Shown here: in pieces, positions 31,775-40,600 of the stretch
How positions within the stretch are numbered: position 1 is the stretch's first letter
How the letters are laid out: the number at the start of each line of letters is the position of its first letter
Source: Myxococcus fulvus
GTDB lineage: Bacteria > Myxococcota > Myxococcia > Myxococcales > Myxococcaceae
NCBI RefSeq assembly: GCF_900111765.1
Contig: NZ_FOIB01000007.1
Coordinates: 310,001 to 374,000 of the forward strand
Length of the DNA: 64,000 bases
Direction of reading: 5' to 3'
Translations under genes and position numbers: made by a program
The notes under the pieces: generated by a model
What the model saw: the letters and a program-made list of their open reading frames with translations, nothing else
Database searches by the model: none
What the model was told of the DNA's origin: nothing

Positions 31775-32659
31775 ATGCTGAGCCCCGAGCGAATCCAAGC
31801 CCTGTGTGAGTCGTCGCGCCCCAAGCTCGAGGCCATGCGGGCCGCGCTGCGCACCCATGGCAGCGCGCTGGTGGCGTTCTCGGGCGGGGTCGACTCCACC
31901 TTCGTGCTGAAGATCGCCGTGGAGGAGCTGGGCGAGAAGGCCCTGGCGCTGACGGCGCTGTCGGCGTCCGTGGCCCCCGAGGAGGCGGAGGAGGCGAGGG
32001 CGCTGGCGACGAAGCTGGGCGCCCGGCACGTGGTGGTGAGCAGCAACGAGCTGGCGAACCCCTCGTACGCGGCCAACCCCACCAACCGGTGCTACTTCTG
32101 CAAGACGGAGCTGTACGACCTCTGCGAGGCGCGGCGCCAGGAGCTGGGGCTGGCGGTGGTGCTGGACGGCTTCAACGCGGACGACTTCAAGGACCACCGT
32201 CCCGGGCACAAGGCGGCGCGGGAGCACGCCGTCGAGTCTCCGCTCGCCGCGGCGGGCCTGACGAAGGAGGAGATCCGCGCGTGGAGCCAGGCCCTGGGGC
32301 TGCCGACGTGGGACAAGCCGCAGATGGCGTGCCTGGCGTCGCGAATCCCCTATGGGACGTCGGTGACACGCGAGCGGCTGTTGCAGATCGCCTCCGCCGA
32401 GTCGGAGCTGCGCAAGCTGGGCTTCCGGCAGTTCCGCGTGCGCTACCACGGCGAGGTGGCGCGGCTGGAGGTGGCGGCGGAGGAGTACGAGCGCTTCCTC
32501 GTGGCCGACGTGCGCCAGAGGATCAACACCGCGTTCCTGGCGCTGGGGTTCAAGTTCGTGGCGTTGGATCTGGAGCCGTTCCGCTCGGGCCGGATGAACG
32601 AGGCCGCCGGCGTGACGAAGCCCGCGACGCCGAGCTTCGCGCTGCCCGTGGTGAGCTGA
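31775..32659 (+). CDS. larE: LarE-family ATP-dependent sulfur transferase, three-cysteine type
   Basis: 294 residues. VAFSGGVDSTFVLK is the PP-loop ATP pyrophosphatase motif. NRCYFCKTELYDL (Cys106, Cys109) and QMACLASRIPYG (Cys186) give three conserved cysteines. In lactobacilli LarE uses only the last as a sacrificial sulfur source for the nickel-pincer cofactor. Homologues with three cysteines bind a [4Fe-4S] cluster and recycle sulfur, which would fit this protein. Neither larB nor larC is visible, so an unrelated sulfur-transfer role is open. The ATG has AGGAG 7 nt upstream. 103 bp separate it from the APS-kinase-like gene. Confidence 0.88.
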   Translation: MLSPERIQALCESSRPKLEAMRAALRTHGSALVAFSGGVDSTFVLKIAVEELGEKALALTALSASVAPEEAEEARALATKLGARHVVVSSNELANPSYAANPTNRCYFCKTELYDLCEARRQELGLAVVLDGFNADDFKDHRPGHKAAREHAVESPLAAAGLTKEEIRAWSQALGLPTWDKPQMACLASRIPYGTSVTRERLLQIASAESELRKLGFRQFRVRYHGEVARLEVAAEEYERFLVADVRQRINTAFLALGFKFVALDLEPFRSGRMNEAAGVTKPATPSFALPVVS

Positions 32660-32715
32660 TCCCGGACTCCCTTCTCCGCCCGGCGCGCAAGGCCCCTGGG
32701 ACTCCGGAGCAGATC

Positions 32716-33276
32716 ATGACGGTCGAGTGGACGTTGAGGCGCGGGCGGTCCTCCTGGCTGACGGGCTTGGTGCTCCTGGGGCTCACCCCCGGCATCGCCC
32801 ACGCCGCCGAGTACGTGGACTCACCGTACCGGGACCGACGCTCCTTCTCGCTGATCCTCGGACCCGGGTTGTCCTACACGGAGCTGATCGGCGACTCGGA
32901 CGCGGACGTGGTGAAGGGACTGGATGCCCAGCTGGATCTGGGGGCCAGCCTCTCGGTGGGGTACGGAGGGGATGAGGTCTTCGTGTTGATCCGCGGGAGC
33001 CTCCGGGGGCCGGATCTCTCGGTGGTGGGGGGCTTCCGGAGCGTCTTCGGGATGGAGGCGTGGCAGTCCTTCGTGGATCTCGGCGCGGTCGTGCGGCCGT
33101 TTTCTGGGCCGTGGGTGGGGCCTCGCGTAGCTTTCGGTTTGCGACACACCTTCTCGGAGCGGCTCGCGGTGTACGGGGGGCTCGGGCTCACGCTTGGGTT
33201 CGGATCCGGACTGCGCGCCGACGCCGAGGGCTTCACCGGGGTGCAGTGGATCTTCCCGGTCAGCGGATCCGAGTGA
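32716..33276 (+). CDS. Outer-membrane beta-barrel-like protein
   Basis: 186 residues with a Sec signal peptide (LRRGRSSWLTGLVLLGLTPG, cleavage after AHA). The mature part shows alternating hydrophobic/polar strands rich in Gly and aromatic residues (FSLILGPGLSYTELIG, LGASLSVGYGGDEVFVLIRG, AVYGGLGLTLGFGSG) ending GFTGVQWIFPVSGSE. This is typical of small 8-stranded outer-membrane barrels, but there is no motif to fix a role. The start at ATG 32716 has GGAG 8 nt upstream. The gene is 56 bp after larE and 59 bp before the RHH gene, so it may be co-transcribed with either. Confidence 0.7.
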   Translation: MTVEWTLRRGRSSWLTGLVLLGLTPGIAHAAEYVDSPYRDRRSFSLILGPGLSYTELIGDSDADVVKGLDAQLDLGASLSVGYGGDEVFVLIRGSLRGPDLSVVGGFRSVFGMEAWQSFVDLGAVVRPFSGPWVGPRVAFGLRHTFSERLAVYGGLGLTLGFGSGLRADAEGFTGVQWIFPVSGSE

Positions 33277-33335
33277 AAATCTTGCGATCAGAAAGGGCTG
33301 TGAGATGGTGTGCGCATCTGTAGGAGGTTGCGCAC

Positions 33336-33500
33336 TTGGAACTGAATCCCCGCCTCACCTCAGTGGTCTTCCGGCTGAACCGCGAGAAGCTCGACGCCCT
33401 GAAGGAGCTGTCGCGCTCCACGCGCATCCGCCAGAGCGAGTACCTCCGGGAGGCCATCTCGGATCTGCTGGCGAAGTACGAGGAGCGGCTCGTCGATTGA
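33336..33500 (+). CDS. Small ribbon-helix-helix (CopG/Arc-type) protein
   Basis: A 54-residue gene. It starts at TTG 33336, 8 nt after a near-perfect AGGAGG (33322-33327). The product has an N-terminal beta-strand (LTSVVFRLNREKLD) and two helices (ALKELSRSTRIRQSEYL, REAISDLLAKYEERL), exactly the RHH DNA-binding pattern. RHH proteins bind DNA as dimers and often act as antitoxins or autoregulators. No toxin gene is next to it; the following gene is truA on the other strand. The target is unknown. Confidence 0.82.
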   Translation: MELNPRLTSVVFRLNREKLDALKELSRSTRIRQSEYLREAISDLLAKYEERLVD

Positions 33501-33526
33501 CGGCTGCTCGTGGATCCAGCCCCGTG

Positions 33527-34375
33527 TCACTCCGAGAAGGGTGACTCCGGCGGCAACCCCGGAGGGTGGAGACGCTCTGGGGCCGTGAAGGGATCCACCT
33601 TCGGAGGGTAGTGGACCTCCCAGAGCATCAGGCCGTGAGCGGGCGCCTTGAAGCCCTCCATGGCCGCCCCCGTCTCCAGGGCCGCGTGCCACGCCTCCTC
33701 CGGCAACAGCCCCGCCGCCACCTTGAGCGCGCCCCCCACCAGATAGCGCACCTGGTAGCGAGCAAAGCCGTCCCCGACCAGCCGCACCTCGTACAGCCCT
33801 CCGCCCCGCTCGTGCAGGGTGGCGGACTCCAGCGTGCGCGGCTTCTGGGGACTGGACTTCTCATGGAAGGCGATGAAGTCCCGCGTGCCCTGGGCCCTGG
33901 CGAGCAGCTCCGCCACCCGCTCGGGTGTCACGCTGGCCCCTCGGCCCAGGAGCCCCGGCTCGCCGGGCACGTCGAGCGAGTAGGGTGCCCAGTCCTCCGT
34001 CCGGGGGCCCCCCAGCCGCAGCCGGTACCGGTACGCCTTGCCGCTGGCGCTCCACTGGGCATGGAAGCCCTGGGGTCGGCGGACCAGGCACAGCCCGAGC
34101 CCCGGCGTCAGGTGCTCCGGGAGCCGCTTGGCCAGTGACTCGGGCGAATCCCCGGCCTCCAGGCGGACGCTCACCACCTGCATGCGGGCATGGACGCCCC
34201 GGTCCGTCCGCCCCGAGGGCATCACCGAGGCCGGGACGCCCACCGCCCGCAGCGCCGTCTCGAGCGCCTCCTGGACGGTGGGGCCCTCCGTCTGGCGCTG
34301 GAAGCCGCGGAAGTTTCCGCCGCGGTACCAGATCCACAGTGCGACGGGAATCCGCTTGGAGGTCGAAGTGAGCAC
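33527..34375 (-). CDS. truA: tRNA pseudouridine synthase A
   Basis: 282 residues. The catalytic Asp lies in SGRTDRGVHARMQ. FRGFQRQTEGPTVQEALETA at the start and YQVRYLVGGALKVAAGLL near the end are typical of TruA, which makes pseudouridine at positions 38-40 of tRNA anticodon stems. It starts with GTG at 34375. A Pro-rich tail of about 25 residues follows the usual C-terminus. It converges with the RHH gene (26 bp apart) and is divergent from the AgmX-like gene. Confidence 0.94.
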   Translation of the reverse strand: MLTSTSKRIPVALWIWYRGGNFRGFQRQTEGPTVQEALETALRAVGVPASVMPSGRTDRGVHARMQVVSVRLEAGDSPESLAKRLPEHLTPGLGLCLVRRPQGFHAQWSASGKAYRYRLRLGGPRTEDWAPYSLDVPGEPGLLGRGASVTPERVAELLARAQGTRDFIAFHEKSSPQKPRTLESATLHERGGGLYEVRLVGDGFARYQVRYLVGGALKVAAGLLPEEAWHAALETGAAMEGFKAPAHGLMLWEVHYPPKVDPFTAPERLHPPGLPPESPFSE

Positions 34376-34419
34376 GGCGTTGCGAGGTCGCGGGGTTACA
34401 CGGGATAATCGCGCGCGAA

Positions 34420-35337
34420 ATGGCGGCTGGACAAGAACTCGCGGCGGACGTCGATGGGCAGTGGCTCTTCCGGCATGGTGACCTGGTCCTCGGACCTGTC
34501 AGCGGCTCGGTCATCGTGGAGAAGCTCAAGACGGGAGAGTTGACCCCTGAGTCGCCGCTGGCCCTGGCCGGCGAGCGGGACTTCCATCCGATGCGCGAGG
34601 TGGAGCCCTTCAAGGTCCACGTGGCGCTCTCGGAGGCGCGCGCCCGCGTGGACGCGGCCGTCCTGGTGGAGCGGGAGAAGAACCACAAGCGCGTGCTGGT
34701 GCTCGGCGGCGTGGCCGCGGGCCTGGCGCTGGTGCTCGGCAGCGTCGGCATCTACGTGGCGCGCAACGCCGCGGTGCACGGCTGGTTCGGCGAGGACGAG
34801 TTCGAGGGCATCGAGATGGAAGCTCCCGTCATCCGCGTGGCCCAGGCCCGACAGGACGACGAGGAGCTCTTCGACTACCCCACGCACGGCGCCGCCAGGC
34901 CCAACACTCCGGCGGGCACCAAGCCGACGGGTGCCTCCACCGGCAAGCCCACCGCCCTGGCCTCCACGTCCCGGACCGACGAACGCCGGCCGCCGCGCCC
35001 CGCGGGCAGCGTGGGCACGGACCCGGACGGCATGGAGGTGGCGCAGCAGTTCGACCAGTCCGCCATCAACCGCGTCGTGGCCGGCAACAAGTCCACGCTC
35101 TTCAAGTGCTTCAAGGAAGAGGCGGAGCGCAGCCCGGGGCTCGCCGCGAAGATTCCGCTCGAGTTCGTCATCGGCAACGACGGCAAGGTCAACAAGCTCT
35201 GGGTGGACAACCCCCAGTTCAAGAAGGGCCCGCTCTACGAGTGCCTGTTGACGGAGCTGCAGAAGTGGCCGTTCCGGGCCTATGAAGGGGAGCGGGCGAC
35301 CGTCGGCCTGTCCTTCAACATCGGCAAGCGGGGCTAG
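34420..35337 (+). CDS. AgmX/PglI C-terminal domain protein with GYF_2-like N-terminus
   Basis: 305 residues. The N-terminal ~60 (DGQWLFRHGDLVLGPVSGSV, LKTGELTPESPLALAGERDF) resemble the GYF_2 domain. A single membrane helix follows (VLVLGGVAAGLALVLGSVGI), then a Thr/Pro-rich periplasmic linker, then the AgmX/PglI C-terminal domain (FDQSAINRVVAGNKSTLFKC, LEFVIGNDGKVNKLWVD) of TonB-like fold. AgmX-type proteins are connected with adventurous gliding and energy transmission across the myxobacterial envelope. The specific role of this paralogue is not known. Two Cys (FKCFKE and YECLLT) likely form a disulfide in the C-terminal domain. Confidence 0.82.
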   Translation: MAAGQELAADVDGQWLFRHGDLVLGPVSGSVIVEKLKTGELTPESPLALAGERDFHPMREVEPFKVHVALSEARARVDAAVLVEREKNHKRVLVLGGVAAGLALVLGSVGIYVARNAAVHGWFGEDEFEGIEMEAPVIRVAQARQDDEELFDYPTHGAARPNTPAGTKPTGASTGKPTALASTSRTDERRPPRPAGSVGTDPDGMEVAQQFDQSAINRVVAGNKSTLFKCFKEEAERSPGLAAKIPLEFVIGNDGKVNKLWVDNPQFKKGPLYECLLTELQKWPFRAYEGERATVGLSFNIGKRG

Positions 35338-35382
35338 GGCCACTTTCTTGCCCACCCCCCGGGCATGGCTCATACCGGGGCC

Positions 35383-36021
35383 ATGTCCGCCGCATCCGTT
35401 GCCGAGACCGAAATCGCGAAGAAGGCGCTGAGCGTGCCGCCGGGGACCTTCCGTCACACCGTGCTGGTCGCCGCCAAACGCTTCAAGTCCACCTGGGCCG
35501 AGCTGGGCAAGCTGCTCGTCACCGTGCGGGACGAGGCGAAGTTCGAGGAGTGGGGCTATCCCACCTTCGAGGCCTACTGCCTCAAGGAACTGCACATCAA
35601 GAAGCAGACGGCCCTCAAGCTCACCCGCTCCTTCAGCTTCCTGGCCAAGCACGAGCCCGAGGAGGAGCTCAAGGCCCAGGAGTTCCCGGAGAAGGCGCCC
35701 GCCTTCGAGGTCATCGAAGTGCTGGCCGACGCCGAGGAGCGTGGCCAGTTGTCTCCCACTGAATACAAATCCCTACGTGACAGCATCTGGAGCCCGGAGA
35801 AGAACCCGACGGAGCTCAAGAAGGAGTTCACGGAGCGCTTCCCCCGGCCGCCGCCCGAGCCTCCCCCCGAGAGCCTCCAGGTACGCAAGCTCGCGTCCAT
35901 GGCCCGGAAGCTCGCCAGCGAGCTGGCGGGGTGCCGCAAGATTCCGAACGCTGTCGCCGAGCGGGCGGCCGCCCTGGCGGACGACGTGGAGGAGCTCGCC
36001 TCGGGCGTGACGGACGCCTGA
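35383..36021 (+). CDS. Conserved helical protein of unknown function
   Basis: 212 residues, soluble, with no signal or membrane segment. The central part (EEWGYPTFEAYCLKELHIKK followed by TALKLTRSFSFLAKH) resembles a helix-turn-helix-like module seen in several myxobacterial hypothetical proteins, which hints at DNA binding but does not prove it. A Pro-rich stretch (RFPRPPPEPPPES) leads to a C-terminal helical bundle. The start at 35383 gives MSAASVAETE. An ATG at 35365 would add six residues. It is separated by a strong hairpin from the downstream clpX promoter. Confidence 0.65.
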   Translation: MSAASVAETEIAKKALSVPPGTFRHTVLVAAKRFKSTWAELGKLLVTVRDEAKFEEWGYPTFEAYCLKELHIKKQTALKLTRSFSFLAKHEPEEELKAQEFPEKAPAFEVIEVLADAEERGQLSPTEYKSLRDSIWSPEKNPTELKKEFTERFPRPPPEPPPESLQVRKLASMARKLASELAGCRKIPNAVAERAAALADDVEELASGVTDA

Positions 36022-36042
36022 GCCGCTGTTACTGAACGCTCA

Positions 36043-36074
36043 CCCGTTGCGGACGCTGTACGGTCCGTAACGGG
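36043..36074. terminator. Strong hairpin upstream of clpX
   Basis: CCCGTTGCGGAC (36043-36054) pairs with GTCCGTAACGGG (36063-36074) over 12 bp with a single G-U pair and an 8-nt loop. No U-run, so it may be a Rho-assisted terminator for the preceding gene or an operator for clpX. Confidence 0.55.
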
Positions 36075-36089
36075 CCCGCACCGTTGGGC

Positions 36090-36118
36090 TTCCTGCCCAG
36101 GTGACAGGGCCCTATAGT
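36090..36118 (+). promoter_or_regulatory. Candidate clpX promoter
   Basis: TATAGT (36113-36118) matches the -10 consensus at 5 of 6 positions. TTCCTG at 36090-36095, 17 nt upstream, is a weak -35. The resulting leader to the clpX GTG is about 120 nt. No sigma-32 signature was seen. Confidence 0.45.
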
Positions 36119-36244
36119 GGTTCAGGGCCCCGGTGTAGGTGGGCCCGACGGCTGTTCGAGACGTGGGCAGGCCGTGTGGGTAGGGGAGCGGTGGACGGCG
36201 AAGTGGCTCCGGCAAGTCTGGGGTCGGCGAACTCGGAGGCGGCA

Positions 36245-37522
<1,278 letters not shown>

Positions 37523-37548
37523 CGGCCCTTCTGCTCCGTGCCGTTCCC

Positions 37549-37586
37549 CTCGGCCCCTCCTTCCCTCACGGGAGGCAGGGGCCGAG
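37549..37586. terminator. Bidirectional terminator between clpX and the giant kinase gene
   Basis: CTCGGCCCCT (37549-37558) and AGGGGCCGAG (37577-37586) form a perfect 10-bp stem, with further pairing of CCTTCC and GGGAGG inside. It sits 27 bp after the clpX stop and 15 bp beyond the stop of the converging gene. Confidence 0.75.
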
Positions 37587-37600
37587 TCATGTCCGGCGCC

Positions 37601-40600
37601 TCACGCGGCGGCCGTCGTGGGCAACAGCGACGGCAGGGAGATGACGAACTCGGAGTACTCGCCGACGACGCTCTCCACGCGGATTTCGCCCTGGTGCTCC
37701 TGGACGATGTCGTGGACCAGGGACAGGCCCAGGCCCGTGCCGGAGCCCGCGGGCTTGGTGGTGAAGAACGGGTCGAAGAGCTTCTCGCGAATCTCCAGGG
37801 GGATGCCCGGCCCGTTGTCGCGCACCCGCAGCTCCACGCGCGCGGCGAGCCGCCGGGTGGAGACCAGGATGCGGGGCGTGAAGGCCTCGCCCTCGCCGCG
37901 GCGCTTGGCCAGCGTCGCGTAGAAGGCGTTGTCGAGGATGTTGATGATGAGCCGGCTGATGTCCCCGGCCACCACCTCGACGGTGCCCACGCGCGGGTCC
38001 AGCTCCGTGTCCGTCTCCACCGCGGCCGCGCCCTCGCGCACGCGCAGGCCCTGGACGGCCAGGTTGACGCTGTCGCGAATCAGCATGTTCAGGTCCACGC
38101 GGGTGCGCGAGCCCTCGGAGCGGCGCGAGTGCCGCAGCATCGTCTTGATGATGTCCGAGGCGCGCCGCCCGTGGGTCTGGATGCGTCGGGCGTTCTGCTT
38201 CAGGTCCTCCAGCGTCTCGAGGATGTCCTCGGCGGTGGTGGACTCCAGCTTCCCCGTCTGGGCGCGCAGTGTGGTGTCCAGCTCCGCGGCCAGCCGCGTG
38301 GACAGCTCCGAGAAGTTGTTCACGAAGTTGAGCGGGTTCTGCAGCTCGTGCGCGATGCCCGCCGTGAGCGCGCCCAGCGACGCGAGCTTCTCCTGGGCGA
38401 CCAGCTGGCGCTGCATCTCCTGGATGCGGGTGAGCGTCTCGGCCAGTTCCACGTTCTTGCTCTGCAGCTCCGCGGTGCGCTCGTCCACGCGGCGCTCCAG
38501 CGTGTGGCTGTACTCCTCCAGGCTGGCGTACAGCCCCGCGTTCTCCAGGGAGATGGCGGCCTGGAAGGACAACAGGCGGAGGACCTCGAGTCGCTCGGGA
38601 GTGAAGGCCCCGCGCGTGGCGTCGTTCTCCAGGTAGAGCACGCCCGTGAGCGAGCCCTGCTTGAGCAGAGGGCTGCACAGCACGGACTTGGGATGCGCGG
38701 TGCGCACGTAGGGGTCCTCGGAGAAGGGCTCCTCCGTCGCCGCGTCGTCCAGGATGACCGTCTCGCCGGTGCGCACCACGTAGTGGACGATGGAGGCTGG
38801 CAGCGCCGTGGAGGACTCCACCGGAACGCCCTGGTCCAGGAGCACCCGGGCGCCGTCCACCGAGCCCTCGGCCTCGATGTAGAGCCCCTCGGGCCGCATG
38901 AGGATGAGGAAGCCGCGCCGCGCGCCCGCGTTCTCGATGAGCAGCGTCATCAGCTTGCGCAAGAGCTTGTCCAGGACGATTTCGCCGGACAGCGCGCGCG
39001 CCGTCTTGAGCACCGACTCCAGGTCCAGCGAGGCCAGCGGCGTGCCCGCGGACTCCTCGGCCCGCACGGGCTCGGGCGTGGTGGGGAGCAGGTGCGGGTA
39101 CTCGCGCTCCAGTCGCGAGGCCACCGCGCGCGCGCCCCAGCGCACATAGGCGGCGCGGGAGTCGGCCAGGTAGGCATGGGCCACGCGCTCGCGGCGCTGC
39201 TCCAGATGGAACCTCGCCGCCAGCTCGCACCCGACAGCCTCGTCGAGCGACAGGCCGTGCTCCCGGGCGAGCCGGATGGCCCGGTCATAGCCATCCGCGG
39301 CCTCGGTGGGCTTGCCGTCCACCCGGGCGCGCTCCGCGTCGAGCAGCTCCGCGCGCGCGCCGTAGTTCATCGGGGCGATGCGAGCCCAGCCGCGCATCTG
39401 CTTGCGGAGCGCGTCGATGGTGCGGGACGCACGCAGGCGCTCCAGCGGTCCTCTCGAGGGGTGCAGCTCCAGCAGGGCCAGTCCCTGGAAGAACTTGTAC
39501 CAGGGCAGGTAGATCTGCCCGGTGATGAGCTCCGCGCGAGCGTCCACCGCGGCCGCGCTCTCCAGGGAGCCCTTCGCGTCGCGCCACAGCCAGCGGCGCA
39601 TGGTGCGCATGACCTCGCAGGTGGCGATGCCGTTGGAGTAGCCGGCCTGGTGGTACGGCGCGACGATGTCCCGCTCCCGGGCCTCCACGTCGCCGGTGAA
39701 GGCGCCGGTGAGCACATCGAGCGTGTGCCGCGTGTACTGGAGGAACGGCACGTTCGTGTGCCGGTGGCTCGCGAGCGCGTCACGGAAGCGGTCGACCCGG
39801 GGGCCGTGCTCCAGGAGCCCGTCGCGGCCGATGAGGGACACCGCGCAGCCCGCGCTCGCGTTGTAGGCGAAGTACTCGATGTCGCCCGTCTCCTGGCCCT
39901 TGCTCGCGCCGGCGAAGAAGTCATCCAGGCAGGTGCCCAGCGGCTCCTTCCAGTGGCGGATGAAGAGGTTGAAGACGAAGTGCACCATCGAGCGCAGGCT
40001 CTCCGCGCCGAAGCGATCCAACGTCTTCAACGCGAGCCGCCCGTAGCGATAGCCCTCCTCGGGGTTGCCCAGGTGGACGCTGAGCATCAACCCGTAGCCC
40101 ACGTAGCCGAAGGCGGCCGTGCCCGTGGCGCCGTGGCGGATGGTGAGCTGGAGGTTGCGCAGCACCACGAGCGGGAAGAGCAGGGGGCGGGCCATGAACG
40201 CGGCCGTGGCCAGCTTCATCATCACGCGAAGCGTCGCGACGAGCAGCGGGTCTCTCAGCTCGGGGAGTGACTCCAGGTCCTCGGGCTTGCGCAGACCGAG
40301 CAGCACCTTCGTCTTCGCGACACCCGCCAGCACGTGCGCCTGGATGGGACGCGCGGGCAGGTGCTGGCCCAGCATGCCGAGCACCTCCAGGCCCAGGTCC
40401 ACCGCGCGCTCGTGCTCGCCGCGGTGGGAGTGGCACTGGATGCGCACCAGGTGCACGCGCACCTGCTCCAGCCGGTCCTGGGCGTGGTCCAGGGCGGCGC
40501 TGGCCAGCCGCTCCATCTGCTCGAAGTCCGCGGCGAGATACGCGGCCTCGGCGGCCTCGACGTGCAGGTCGAACGCGAGCGCGCGGTTGGCGCTCCAGCC

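Noticed and set aside
36101..36244. Extension of ClpX upstream of the GTG at 36245
   Set aside because: The extra residues are not ClpX-like, and GGAGG at 36235-36239 fits the GTG.
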